Shown piece by piece: positions 9,556 through 19,776 of a DNA stretch of 64,000 nt (position 1 is the stretch's first letter; every line of letters begins with the position of its first letter). The translations under genes were made by a program, and so were the position numbers. This stretch comes from Helianthus annuus. Lineage: Eukaryota; Streptophyta; Magnoliopsida; Asterales; Asteraceae. The stretch lies in the NCBI RefSeq assembly GCF_002127325.2, contig NC_035436.2, forward strand, positions 27,091,854 to 27,155,853, given 5' to 3'. The notes under the pieces are model-generated. The model did not search any database and was not told the DNA's origin. It saw nothing but the letters and a program-made list of their open reading frames with translations.

Positions 9556-11247
9556 TGATGTGTGTAAAATGCAACATATAAAACACATCAATTAAGGCAT
9601 AAAACTAACCCTTTTTAAGTACTAATGTTGGAAAAAGAGTGTTTTTGTCTTCCTTTTGTATTTTCAGGATGAAATGAGCTCAAAATCACAAAAGAAGCAA
9701 AAAGACCAATAATTCTACCATAAATACAAGAAAAGGAACAAAAGTGGACTGCCCGGACCCTCAACGGCACCTCCCAAAACAAAGAGAAGAAAACAGAGTC
9801 TGAACACGCCCCGTGTCCAGCGAACACGGGGGCGTGCCCAGGAAGCAGCAGAAAAGACAAACCAGTAGAAGCTTCCATTGCTCACCACGGGGCCGTGCCC
9901 AGCGGGCACGGGGGCGTGTTGAAAGTACAGCAGGCGCATTAATTGTAATTCGCAATTACAATTAATGAAGAGAGAGAGTGTCAGACGGGCACGGGGCCGT
10001 GTCCAGTGGACACGGGGCCGTGTCCAGCGTTCTGTCCAGCCTATAAATAGAGGAGCTTGGTTTCATTCTCCCTCATCCCTTGGCACACCACCTCTCTCAC
10101 ACCTCATCCACCACCCACCACCACCATAACACCATCATCCACCACCATCATCCATTGTCCATCGTAGAGTGTGTGAGTCGTCTCGGGATCCAAGATTGAT
10201 CGTAAGAGTTCTTGACAATCAAGGCCATGTTTGCCTAAGTCTCTTACATCACTTGGTGAAGACAAGTGTTTAGTATAATACTTTTTATTTTTAATCTTTT
10301 GCACTTTTTATTTGGTTTTGTATTAATGACTTTAATAACTAGTTACTTATGTTGAAGGTGATCTTTCCTTATCGTTTGTCCGTGGTGTCTTGGCATTATT
10401 TTACTGTCTATATAAAATAAAAGATTTTCACCATTCATATCTCCACGGTCTATATGGAGATATGTTGGCTACCTGGTCGGGGGTTAAGGGAACGGTTTGG
10501 TAAAGGTCTTGCCCTTGTTCAGCGTTTAGAGGTCCTGCTTGGGACCTGGGTCAAATTTAGTAGGATCTCCTTCAATGCCCATAGGTATTGGATGGCGGGG
10601 ATCCAAACTCTTTGATCCCCTCATAAGTTAACTACTATTAATACTATAACCCGGCTATTTAGGACTGTATCCCTGCTGACTCAGACTACTTAGCCGAGGG
10701 TAACGTCACCGCCAAAAGCAGGGCCTACCATAATTTGCATTAATAACTTAATTCATTATCTTTCAATAATCCGACCCTTTAGGATAGTATCCTTGCTGAC
10801 TCAAACTACTGGGTTGAGGGTAACGTCGCCTTCAAAAGAGGGGCCTACTACAATAACTAAGATAATCTCTTAAACAAGTGCAAAAGTGCGAAAATAATCA
10901 AAGGTTATACTAATACACGTGTCGGATCCAAGTGATTCATCTTGTCTATCTGTTTTTATTTTATTTTTATTTTCAGCATTTAGTTATTTTTTATTTTTCT
11001 TAGTTTAAAACATTTTTCTAACTTTTTGATTTGGTTAGACGTTGAGGATAAACCGGTATTAAAAGCTCTTGTGTCCTTGGACGACCTCGGTATCTTACCA
11101 ACACTATACTACGTCCACGATGGGTGCACTTGCCCATATGTGTGTTTAGTGTTAGTGAATATCGTGTTTTATAAATTTAAAACTTGGCTAAAAGTGTAAA
11201 AAGGGCTTAAATATACATCAAAAATATATACACACTGACACGCATCA
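9556..11247 (+). repeat. 5' LTR of Athila-like element
   Basis: It begins TGATGTGTGTAAAATG and ends ACACGCATCA. TATAAATA at 10042-10049 marks the probable promoter. GC-rich near-palindromes of the CACGGGGCCGTG / CACGGGGGCGTG type cluster at about 9805-10030, just upstream of it. A diverged internal duplication of about 75 bp ('gctgactca...gggtaacgtc...gggcctac') occurs at about 10660-10735 and 10780-10850. Short ORFs here are chance frames. Confidence 0.9.
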
Positions 11248-11253
11248 AGTTTT

Positions 11254-11271
11254 TGGCGCCGTTGCCGGGGA
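11254..11271 (+). promoter_or_regulatory. tRNA-Asp primer-binding site
   Basis: TGGCGCCGTTGCCGGGGA, 6 nt after the 5' LTR, is complementary to the 3' end of plant tRNA-Asp(GUC), the usual primer of many Athila/Tat elements. Confidence 0.85.
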
Positions 11272-11641
11272 CACAAGGATTTTAAGAAAGCTTAAAATCG
11301 ACGGCCTAATCAGTTTTTTTTAAAACCTTTTTAAAACGCGCGCATTTTTCTGCATTTTAGTTTAGTTTTGCATTTACAGTAGCCTGAACACGGGGCCGTG
11401 CTCACTGAACACGCCCCCGTGCTGCATATTTTTAGAGTAGATACCCAGATACAGAGTCTGAACACGGGGCCGTGCTCGCTGAACACGCCCCCGTGCTCAA
11501 CGTGACCAGTAACTTTAATTAAAACGCCCAGATACAGTCCCTGAACACGGGGCCGTGTTCACCCAACACGGGGCCGTGTCCAGCTTCTGTTTCCGTCTTA
11601 TTTGTGTTTTCTGGTCCCGAGACTCAGTTGTGGTCTGTTGA
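11272..11641 (+). other. Leader between PBS and gag-like ORF, with GC-rich motif repeats
   Basis: This 370-nt non-coding stretch contains at least six copies of alternating ACACGGGGCCGTG and ACACGCCCCCGTG words (about 11390-11580). These can pair with each other and with those in the LTRs. No ORF is visible. Confidence 0.6.
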
Positions 11642-13039
11642 GTGATTCTTATGGATCAATACTCAAGAGGTTACAACTACACCTATGATGAGGATGATTA
11701 TAGGGGTAATTATTGCACTAATTGTCGTAACACACGCTCGGTTCAATATAATAACTCATATCAACCATCCAATTCATACAACCATTATGAGGAGCCCAGG
11801 TACGAGCCATCAACTTCATACACATCCTATGAAGACCAAAGGTATGAACCTCCTCCCTCATACTCATATTTTGAGGAACCAAGGTATGAGCCTTCATACT
11901 CATACTTTGAAGACTCAAGGTATGAGCCACCACCTTCATACACTTATTATGAGGAACCATGGCGTGAACAACCCACCTCATATGAGTACTATGAAGAACA
12001 AAATTTCGACCCTTATCCATCATATACACACAATGAAGAACAATGGTGTGAACCATCTACTTCATATGGGTACTATGAGGAACCAAGGATCGAACAACCG
12101 GATTCAAGCTTTAAGAATCCCGATCCTTACTCTATCACCGACATAGCCGATAGGATAATAGAAAAACTGAAATTTATCGAAAGAAGCATAAAAGAATCTC
12201 GCGCAAGGGAAGAGGAGTCCCGCGCGAGAGAAGAATTAAAAAAGGAAGAAACGATAAATGAGGAATTAAAAATGGAAGAACAAATAAGTGAAAAACCGAC
12301 ACATGAGCTAAACAACGAAAAAGGTGAGGCCGATAACGTTAAAATTCAAGAAGAGTCTAATTTTGAAGAAATTAATCTCTTGTCACCTACTTTCGAAAAT
12401 CATTGTTTAGTAACCCCTCATGCCAAGTTTTTAAAAGAGTTAAACACTAATACTAAAATTGAAGAAATGGTAAGTGTTAAGTTAACTAATGATCAAACTT
12501 CGCTAATAAAAGAAGATCCTTTTGAAATTAACATTACACCGGTTCCATGTTTTTTTCAAAATTCCTTTATTAGTAATATTACAATTGATAAAGATCTTTG
12601 TGTTAATTTAATGCCAAACTACATTTTCGAAAAATTAAGTATTAGTGATTTTTCTCCACTTCAAATACCCATTTTTCTATCTAATCGGAAAATAATAAAA
12701 TCAATCGGTGTAGTTGAGGATATCTTGGTTCAAACAAATCAAATGGTAATCCCAACCGACTTTGTCATCCTTGATGACGCTCCTCTAGTGTTGGGACGGC
12801 CTTTTGTAAAAACTCATGAAGCTTTGAAAAACCGGAAGTACAACAATCTACCTCTTCAATTAGGGGCATTCAAAAGGAGCATAGATCTTGAGCGCTCAAT
12901 GAAATATCCTTTTGGCAATAATGACCCCCTAATTGAAGATGAGCCTGAACCACCCGATAAGGAGGGTCTAGCCAAGGACCCTTATAAACGTGGCGCACCA
13001 CGGAGGCATTCCGCGGAACTATCCTTAGTTTTAGATTAG
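11642..13039 (+). CDS. Gag-like protein with degenerate retropepsin domain
   Basis: This 465-codon ORF is the only long one in the element. Residues ~25-150 are about eight imperfect repeats rich in Tyr, Glu, Pro and Ser (YEEPRYEPSTSY type, ~12-14 residues), preceded by a single C-x2-C. Residues ~165-230 are a charged helical/coiled-coil segment. Residues ~300-395 resemble the protease fold of Athila/Tat polyproteins ('VNLMPNYIFEKL', 'VEDILVQ', 'PTDFVILD', 'LVLGRPF'), but the catalytic Asp-Ser/Thr/Leu-Gly triplet is absent. No zinc knuckle, RT or integrase follows. It is probably a structural or accessory protein of a non-autonomous element; function is inferred only from family resemblance. 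Confidence 0.65.
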   Translation: MILMDQYSRGYNYTYDEDDYRGNYCTNCRNTRSVQYNNSYQPSNSYNHYEEPRYEPSTSYTSYEDQRYEPPPSYSYFEEPRYEPSYSYFEDSRYEPPPSYTYYEEPWREQPTSYEYYEEQNFDPYPSYTHNEEQWCEPSTSYGYYEEPRIEQPDSSFKNPDPYSITDIADRIIEKLKFIERSIKESRAREEESRAREELKKEETINEELKMEEQISEKPTHELNNEKGEADNVKIQEESNFEEINLLSPTFENHCLVTPHAKFLKELNTNTKIEEMVSVKLTNDQTSLIKEDPFEINITPVPCFFQNSFISNITIDKDLCVNLMPNYIFEKLSISDFSPLQIPIFLSNRKIIKSIGVVEDILVQTNQMVIPTDFVILDDAPLVLGRPFVKTHEALKNRKYNNLPLQLGAFKRSIDLERSMKYPFGNNDPLIEDEPEPPDKEGLAKDPYKRGAPRRHSAELSLVLD

Positions 13040-14750
13040 TTTAACTTTTATGCTTTCTAGTTTAGTTTTAATTTGTAGGAATAAAACACACTCGGGATGG
13101 TGAAGGATACTAAGGGAAGCTTGAACCAACACCCCATGCGCAAAAACAGAGCCTCTCGACAATTTTTCTTCATTACTGCAAGTTCAGCACGGGGCCGTGC
13201 TCACCCAACACGCCCCCGTGCCCAAAAATCTGCAGAAATGCCCAGTTCAGGTACCTGGACACGGGGCCGTGCTCACTGAACACGCCCCCGTGCCCAGCCT
13301 TCTGTTTACTTTTGGTACTGGCAGTCTGGACACAGGGCCGTGCTCAGCCAACACCACCCCGTGTTCAGCTAACCAGTACCATAAAATCTTGTTTTTAACC
13401 CACTTTTACACATTTTAATCAACCGAAAAACTTATTTTTGGGACACATTGAGGACAATGTGTAATTTAAGTGTGGGGGGATGCTAAAACCTTGAATTTTG
13501 CAAGTCCTAATAACAAGCCTTACACAAAACTCTATTGGAACCGCTAAACACCCCAAATTTTTTCAAAAACTTTTTCATTTTTTTTATTTACTTGTCTTAG
13601 TTTAAGTTGGGAATAACAAGTTATAAAAGGGTTATATATATTTTTTTTATTTTACAACCGATAGCGTCGTGATAAAAAGAACTAACATAAGAAAATTATG
13701 AAACGGTATAACAAGTCTAGCTAAAATTCGATTATATATGCTTGGTCACATTAAAAACCCATTCCCACAAAAGTGAGTTTTGAGCCTTTATTGAGCATAA
13801 AAATATACATATTTAGATTAAATGCTCATTTTTCGTTTCTTGTGTGAATAGCCGCTCGGTCTTTACAAATCTAGAACTTGCCACGACGATACATTCCCGG
13901 TCCTTACCAACTTAAACCCAAGTAAGTAAATGATGGAGGCATTAGGACTAACTATTTTTCTTTCAAAACCATTATTTTTCATTTTTTTTACCTACCCAAA
14001 ATCCCCCTAGAAAAACCCCTTTGAGCCTAAACCTTTCATTTCATTACCCCCAAAACAATTTTTTTTTTACCCACCAAAAACCTTTTTTATTTATTTATTT
14101 TTTTTCACCCTTATTTTAGTAACAAGCTCGGTTTTTCATAAACATACCCTTTACGTGACGAAAAAAAAAAATGAATAATGAAGTCAAAAACAAACAAAAG
14201 CTACAAAAGCTTGTTTGGAGAAATACTTCAAAAATAAATGTCACTAAAAATAAGGTATGAAAACCGACACTTGTTACGATTTTCGCCCTTTTTACTAACC
14301 ACTAACCAACCACCCACCTTTAAACCCAAGCCTTCACCCCAAAAGTCCTCTTGATATTTACAAAGGTAAAAAGTTAAAAAGGAGGAGGATTGATCGCTTG
14401 GCAAGCCTATGGAAAACGTAAGTCCGTGCCGCTCTCGAGCGATTCACTTAAATATACACCTTCGGCCGAGTGTTGAGTGATCTCCCGTGAGGTATGTGAA
14501 CTTGTATATAAATGGAATTTTAATAAGTCATGTTATACCAAAATAAGTAGTTTATCTTATGAAAAGTTCAAAATAAATCATGACGAATAGGATTGTAAAT
14601 AAAATAAAAATAAAACCTATAAAAACCTTGGATTCCCGACACTCTAGGACAAGCTAAAAAACTTCTCTTCTACCTATTCCATTTGGGAGTGTAAGCCACA
14701 TTAAAAGAGTTTTGCTTGAGGACAAGCAAAAGTTCAAGTGTGGGGGTATT
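13040..14750 (+). other. Non-coding 3' interior of Athila-like element with two polypurine-tract-like sites
   Basis: This 1.7-kb region has no long ORF. More CACGGGGCCGTG-type motifs lie at 13190-13370. A polypurine-like 'aagtgtgggggga' occurs at 13468-13480 after 'gaggacaatgt'. A second 'aagtgtgggggtatt' at 14736-14750, after 'gaggacaagc', directly precedes the 3' LTR and is the functional PPT candidate. Confidence 0.65.
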
Positions 14751-16443
14751 TGATGTGTGTAAAATGCAACATATAAAACACATCAATTAAGGCATAAAAC
14801 TAACCCTTTTTAAGTACTAATGTTGGAAAAAGAGTGTTTTTGTCTTCCTTTTGTATTTTCAGGATGAAATGAGCTCAAAATCACAAAAGAAGCAAAAAGA
14901 CCAATAATTCTACCATAAATACAAGAAAAGGAACAAAAGTGGACTGCCCGGACCCTCAACGGCACCTCCCAAAACAAAGAGAAGAAAACAGAGTCTGAAC
15001 ACGCCCCGTGTCCAGCGAACACGGGGGCGTGCCCAGGAAGCAGCAGAAAAGACAAACCAGTAGAAGCTTCCATTGCTCACCACGGGGCCGTGCCCAGCGG
15101 GCACGGGGGCGTGTTGAAAGTACAGCAGGCGCATTAATTGTAATTCGCAATTACAATTAATGAAGAGAGAGAGTGTCAGACGGGCACGGGGCCGTGTCCA
15201 GTGGACACGGGGCCGTGTCCAGCGTTCTGTCCAGCCTATAAATAGAGGAGCTTGGTTTCATTCTCCCTCATCCCTTGGCACACCACCTCTCTCACACCTC
15301 ATCCACCACCCACCACCACCATAACACCATCATCCACCACCATCATCCATTGTCCATCGTAGAGTGTGTGAGTCGTCTCGGGATCCAAGATTGATCGTAA
15401 GAGTTCTTGACAATCAAGGCCATGTTTGCCTAAGTCTCTTACATCACTTGGTGAAGACAAGTGTTTAGTATAATACTTTTTATTTTTAATCTTTTGCACT
15501 TTTTATTTGGTTTTGTATTAATGACTTTAATAACTAGTTACTTATGTTGAAGGTGATCTTTCCTTATCGTTTGTCCGTGGTGTCTTGGCATTATTTTACT
15601 GTCTATATAAAATAAAAGATTTTCACCATTCATATCTCCACGGTCTATATGGAGATATGTTGGCTACCTGGTCGGGGGTTAAGGGAACGGTTTGGTAAAG
15701 GTCTTGCCCTTGTTCAGCGTTTAGAGGTCCTGCTTGGGACCTGGGTCAAATTTAGTAGGATCTCCTTCAATGCCCATAGGTATTGGATGGCGGGGATCCA
15801 AACTCTTTGACCCCCTCATAAGTTAACTACTATTAATACTATAACCCGGCTATTTAGGATTGTATCCCTGCTGACTCAGACTACTTAGCCGAGGGTAACG
15901 TCACCGCCAAAAGCAGGGCCTACCATAATTTGCATTAATAACTTAATTCATTATCTTTCAATAATCCGACCCTTTAGGATTGTATCCTTGCTGACTCAAA
16001 CTACTGGGTTGAGGGTAACGTCGCCTTCAAAAGAGGGGCCTACTACAATAACTAAGATAATCTCTTAAACAAGTGCAAAAGTGCGAAAATAATCAAAGGT
16101 TATACTAATACACGTGTCGGATCCAAGTGATTCATCTTGTCTATCTGTTTTTATTTTATTTTTATTTTCAGCATTTAGTTAGTTTTTATTTTTCTTAGTT
16201 TAAAACATTTTTTCTAACTTTTTGATTTGGTTAGACGTTGAGGATAAACCGGTATTAAAAGCTCTTGTGTCCTTGGACGACCTCGGTATCTTACCAACAC
16301 TATACTACGTCCACGATGGGTGCACTTGCCCATATGTGTGTTTAGTGTTAGTGAATATCGTGTTTTATAAATTTAAAACTTGGCTAAAAGTGTAAAAAGG
16401 GCTTAAATATACATCAAAAATATATACACACTGACACGCATCA
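14751..16443 (+). repeat. 3' LTR of Athila-like element
   Basis: It is collinear with the 5' LTR over 1693 bp. By eye there are four substitutions and one T insertion (near 16210). TATAAATA lies at 15237-15244. It is followed by TSD TATCT. Confidence 0.9.
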
Positions 16444-16448
16444 TATCT

Positions 16449-16687
16449 CATTGGTTTTACTCTAATCTCCTTATCTTTATCTTTCATTTCTAGTTTTGCT
16501 GTTATCTGATTTTTATCCCAAAATTGTAACGGGTTACTTGTATAACATTGTTTTAACTTATCTTTTATGTTTTCTATATGGTTATCCAATCTTCTTAGAT
16601 TTACTTGATAATCTAAGGGTTCTCTTAAGTAATATTCCAAGACCGGTATCCCTTTTTCTAATTTTGGATTTTGTTTCTATCCAATAT
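16449..16687 (-). pseudogene. Viral protease-RT linker fragment (V2, right of the Athila-like insertion)
   Basis: Minus-strand sequence matches 22240-22480 of V3 and encodes the region between protease and RT ('YLREPLDYQVNLRRLDNHIE', then 'MKDKDKEIRVKP'). It ends at 'ccaatatca' (~16687), where plus-strand transactivator sequence begins. It is the 5' end of the V2 RT ORF, cut off from it by the retrotransposon. Confidence 0.85.
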
Positions 16688-17050
16688 CATTCCAAAAGAA
16701 AAGAATTTACAAACTTTAATGAAAATGATATTCACTACAGAAGGGCTATTGGGATAAGAGTAGTAATTCAGGGAATGGAATCTACTCTTAAAAAACCATT
16801 CAGAACTTATGGAGGAGAATATAAAAATTCTCCAGTTATGATTGCTAGCAACAGGATAAAGTATTTACTTTTGCTGTTATCTGATTTTTATCAAAATCCA
16901 CTCTAATCTCCTATCATTATGAGGTAATCCATAAACTAGTTTTCTACAACTGTATAAAATGGTATCACAACCCAAGAGTCTTTTGATATAAAAATTCTCC
17001 AGAAGAAGTTCTATCAAGTTTTGATAGAACTATATCAAAATAGTTTAAAA
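16688..17050. other. Scrambled viral patch A (micro-fragments from both strands)
   Basis: A plus-strand transactivator fragment (16688-16855) is followed by a chain of short pieces. These include a ~12-bp minus piece (agcaacagga), a ~16-bp plus RNase H piece (aaagtatttacttttg), a ~24-bp linker piece, RT and linker pieces, and coat or ORF137 pieces. Each matches viral sequence elsewhere in the window. It looks like filler DNA from illegitimate end-joining of viral fragments. Confidence 0.65.
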
Positions 17051-18290
17051 AGAAATATCGGTGGCTCTGATACCATTTTGGGTGGTAGTAGCCGAAATAT
17101 TTTGTCGGTTCAAAATCGTTACTTCATGTAGGCAATTATCAAAATAGTTTAAAAAGATATCAAAAGTTCCTATAGTTGTTATTTTTATTATCCACATATT
17201 GTATAATTAATTTATATCTTAGAAAAATCAAAAGACATAGCACACCTTAATTTGAGATTAAAATTTATATTATCATCAAAAAGATCACAAAATTTAATTA
17301 AGATTTTCTTTTGTTTGTAAAATATTTCCTTACAAAAACTAAGAGTAACAATTATTTAGTGATATTTCAAAATTAAAAAGAAAAAGGGTCCAACATGCTT
17401 CCGTACCTTTTTCCCGTTTTGACCAAGATATCGCCGGGTTATACCAAGAGTCTTTTTACTAGGCTCTTTCAGGCCAAACCTAAGTTGTCTTAGGTAACTC
17501 CTCTTTGGCTCCTTCAGCAATATTCAGCACAACCTGGTTTCGTTTCCTACCTCCGGTGTAAGGAAAAAAAGAGACAGTTTGAGGTTGGAGGATTTTTCTT
17601 ATTAAGAGAAAAATATCTCTAAATAAAGATGAACACTCTCAGAATTTATAAGGAAATCAAAGACTTTTATTCCATGGTGGAAATCTTACAAAGGGAAATA
17701 TCTTACAAAAGGGAAAATAAAAAAAACACTCTAAACACTCTTGAAAATACAAAAGACTTTTATTACATCAAAGAAAACATTCTAAGACATGAGTGAAGAC
17801 CGATGCCCCTCCTCCTTCTCTTTTCCCTTTTTTATAGGCCTTTATTCATGATGAGTCTTCTTGTTGCAAGATACGTGTCCTCTTTTGCATTTCTCTTGGC
17901 TAGGTGACTTTATGGCTTGCCTTGAAGTGTCCCATCTCTTATTTCAAAGTTGCCTTGGGAAGTTAGACATTTAAGACCTGCATCTTTTGTCTTTATGGAC
18001 ATGTCTACCCACTTTATTTATGTCAATCTTATCTTTACTTTTTCCAATACCAAGTTTTTGTACGTATCGGTTAGAAATCTAGAAGAGAATCTTCTTTTAG
18101 GTGTTTAAACTCACATGTTTAAACCCTTTAATCTATGCTTAATGCCTATTCATTAGAATTTAGGCTATCCCTTGATGAGTTGGTACTCATATTGGTCTTA
18201 TTAGGAGAACATGATGGGCAGGTTCCAGGAGGGTGTTTCCTATATTGACAAATTTTATACTGTGCCTCCGGACTTGATCTGACTGAACCA
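17051..18290 (-). mobile_element. Endogenous caulimovirid partial copy V3a
   Basis: Minus-strand viral block: ORF137 N-terminal fragment (17051-17197, including the primer-binding site at 17062-17075), the 948-bp non-coding region (17198-18145) and the last ~48 codons of the transactivator-like ORF (18146-18290). It ends at ~18290, where plus-strand primer-site sequence (agccaccgat) starts. It is a direct repeat of 18707-19921 on the same strand. Confidence 0.8.
17198..18145 (-). promoter_or_regulatory. Viral non-coding region with promoter (V3a)
   Basis: This is the third 948-bp copy, with TATAAAA at 17830-17836. It is now followed only by a truncated ORF137, so any transcript would run into scrambled patch A. 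Confidence 0.65.
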
Positions 18291-18706
18291 GAGCCACCGA
18301 TTTTCAAAATTTGATTGCAAAAGTGGATTTTGGAATTCAAGTAGATAAGGAGATTAATAAGAAAAATCCTCCAACCTCAAACTGTCTCTTTTTTTCCTTA
18401 CACCGGAGGTAGGAAACGAAACCAGGTTGTGCTGAATATTGCTGAAGGAGCCAAAGAGGAGTTACCTAAGACAACTTAGGTTTGGCCTGATAGGTTGTGA
18501 TAGTTCTTAAAAGAAATTTGTTAGGTAATAGGAAATAATAAAACTTTTGGCAGCTTCTAATAACTGCTAGTAATTCTTTTTCATTAATATGATATCTTGT
18601 TTCAGTGTCACTAAAAGTCCCTGAACAATATCTACAAATGCTTTCACCAATTTTTTCTTCTTCAGAGTTATAATCTATCCTTTTAAGTATCCCACTCCAA
18701 TAATCA
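18291..18706. other. Scrambled viral patch B
   Basis: Successive pieces: primer-site region (+, ~12 bp), RT core (+, ~35 bp, encoding part of 'FSKFDCKSGFW'), a short linker piece, leader (+, ~18353-18490, matching 845-978 of V1), a coat piece (~20 bp) and RNase H (-, ~18500-18704). The last is fused in frame to ORF137, giving a chimeric 120-codon ORF at 18466-18828. I regard that ORF as a junction artefact of rearrangement. Confidence 0.65.
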
Positions 18707-18828
18707 TTTTGGGTGGTAGTAGCCGAAATATTTTGTCGGTTCAAAATCGTTACTTCAAGTAGGCAATTATCAAAATAGTTTAAAAAGATATCAAAAGTTC
18801 CTATAGTTGTTATTTTTATTATCCACAT

Positions 18829-19776
18829 ATTGTATAATTAATTTATATCTTAGAAAAATCAAAAGACATAGCACACCTTAATTTGAGATTAAAATTTATA
18901 TTATCATCAAAAAGATCACAAAATTTAATTAAGATTTTCTTTTGTTTGTAAAATATTTCCTTACAAAAACTAAGAGTAACAATTATTTAGTGATATTTCA
19001 AAATTAAAAAGAAAAAGGGTCCAACATGCTTCCGTACCTTTTTCCCGTTTTGACCAAGATATCGCCGGGTTATACCAAGAGTCTTTTTACTAGGCTCTTT
19101 CAGGCCAAACCTAAGTTGTCTTAGGTAACTCCTCTTTGGCTCCTTCAGCAATATTCAGCACAACCTGGTTTCGTTTCCTACCTCCGGTGTAAGGAAAAAA
19201 AGAGACAGTTTGAGGTTGGAGGATTTTTCTTATTAAGAGAAAAATATCTCTAAATAAAGATGAACACTCTCAGAATTTATAAGGAAATCAAAGACTTTTA
19301 TTCCATGGTGGAAATCTTACAAAGGGAAATATCTTACAAAAGGGAAAATAAAAAAAACACTCTAAACACTCTTGAAAATACAAAAGACTTTTATTACATC
19401 AAAGAAAACATTCTAAGACATGAGTGAAGACCGATGCCCCTCCTCCTTCTCTTTTCCCTTTTTTATAGGCCTTTATTCATGATGAGTCTTCTTGTTGCAA
19501 GATACGTGTCCTCTTTTGCATTTCTCTTGGCTAGGTGACTTTATGGCTTGCCTTGAAGTGTCCCATCTCTTATTTCAAAGTTGCCTTGGGAAGTTAGACA
19601 TTTAAGACCTGCATCTTTTGTCTTTATGGACATGTCTACCCACTTTATTTATGTCAATCTTATCTTTACTTTTTCCAATACCAAGTTTTTGTACGTATCG
19701 GTTAGAAATCTAGAAGAGAATCTTCTTTTAGGTGTTTAAACTCACATGTTTAAACCCTTTAATCTATGCTTAATGC
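18829..19776 (-). promoter_or_regulatory. Viral non-coding region with promoter (V3)
   Basis: This is the fourth 948-bp copy, with TATAAAA at 19461-19467. Downstream ORF137 is truncated after ~40 codons at 18706, before the primer-binding site, so this copy lacks its own PBS. Confidence 0.7.

Larger units (their letters stand above)
9556..16443 (+). mobile_element. Non-autonomous Athila/Tat-like LTR retrotransposon inserted in V2
   Basis: Two LTRs of 1692 and 1693 bp (both TG...CA) enclose a 3.5-kb interior. The 5-bp target duplication TATCT is at 9551-9555 and 16444-16448. The uninterrupted viral target is visible in V3 near 22230, which proves insertion into viral RT sequence. The PBS pairs with tRNA-Asp, as in many Athila/Tat elements. 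The interior encodes only one ORF (11642-13039), with no RT, RNase H or integrase, so the element must have been mobilised by another element's enzymes. The LTRs differ at about five positions by eye, implying a recent insertion. Confidence 0.9.
2423..16687 (-). mobile_element. Endogenous caulimovirid copy V2, near-complete circularly permuted genome
   Basis: Minus-strand viral DNA is present at 2423-9555 and 16449-16687, separated by the Athila-like insertion. Read on the minus strand it starts in the linker between protease and RT. It then passes through RT, RNase H, transactivator-like ORF, non-coding region, ORF137, ORF83, coat and movement protein, and returns to the protease/linker. Compared with the continuous sequence at 22440-22500 only about 9-10 nt are missing between the two ends, so this is one linearised genome of about 7.37 kb. 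Most genes carry frameshifts or stops. Confidence 0.85.

Noticed and set aside
9615..9955. Overlapping small ORFs (64-87 codons), repeated at 14810-15150
   Set aside because: They lie wholly in the LTRs of the Athila-like element, overlap each other and show no protein-like composition.
11685..12146. 153-codon His/Met/Thr-rich ORF and an antisense ORF at 11718-12056
   Set aside because: Shadow frames of the repetitive gag-like ORF at 11642-13039.
16496..16906. 136-codon plus-strand ORF
   Set aside because: Antisense linker sequence fused at the V2/patch A junction to a transactivator fragment; a rearrangement product.
18466..18828. 120-codon minus-strand ORF
   Set aside because: Chimera of ORF137 start and an RNase H fragment at patch B; no evidence that it is a gene.
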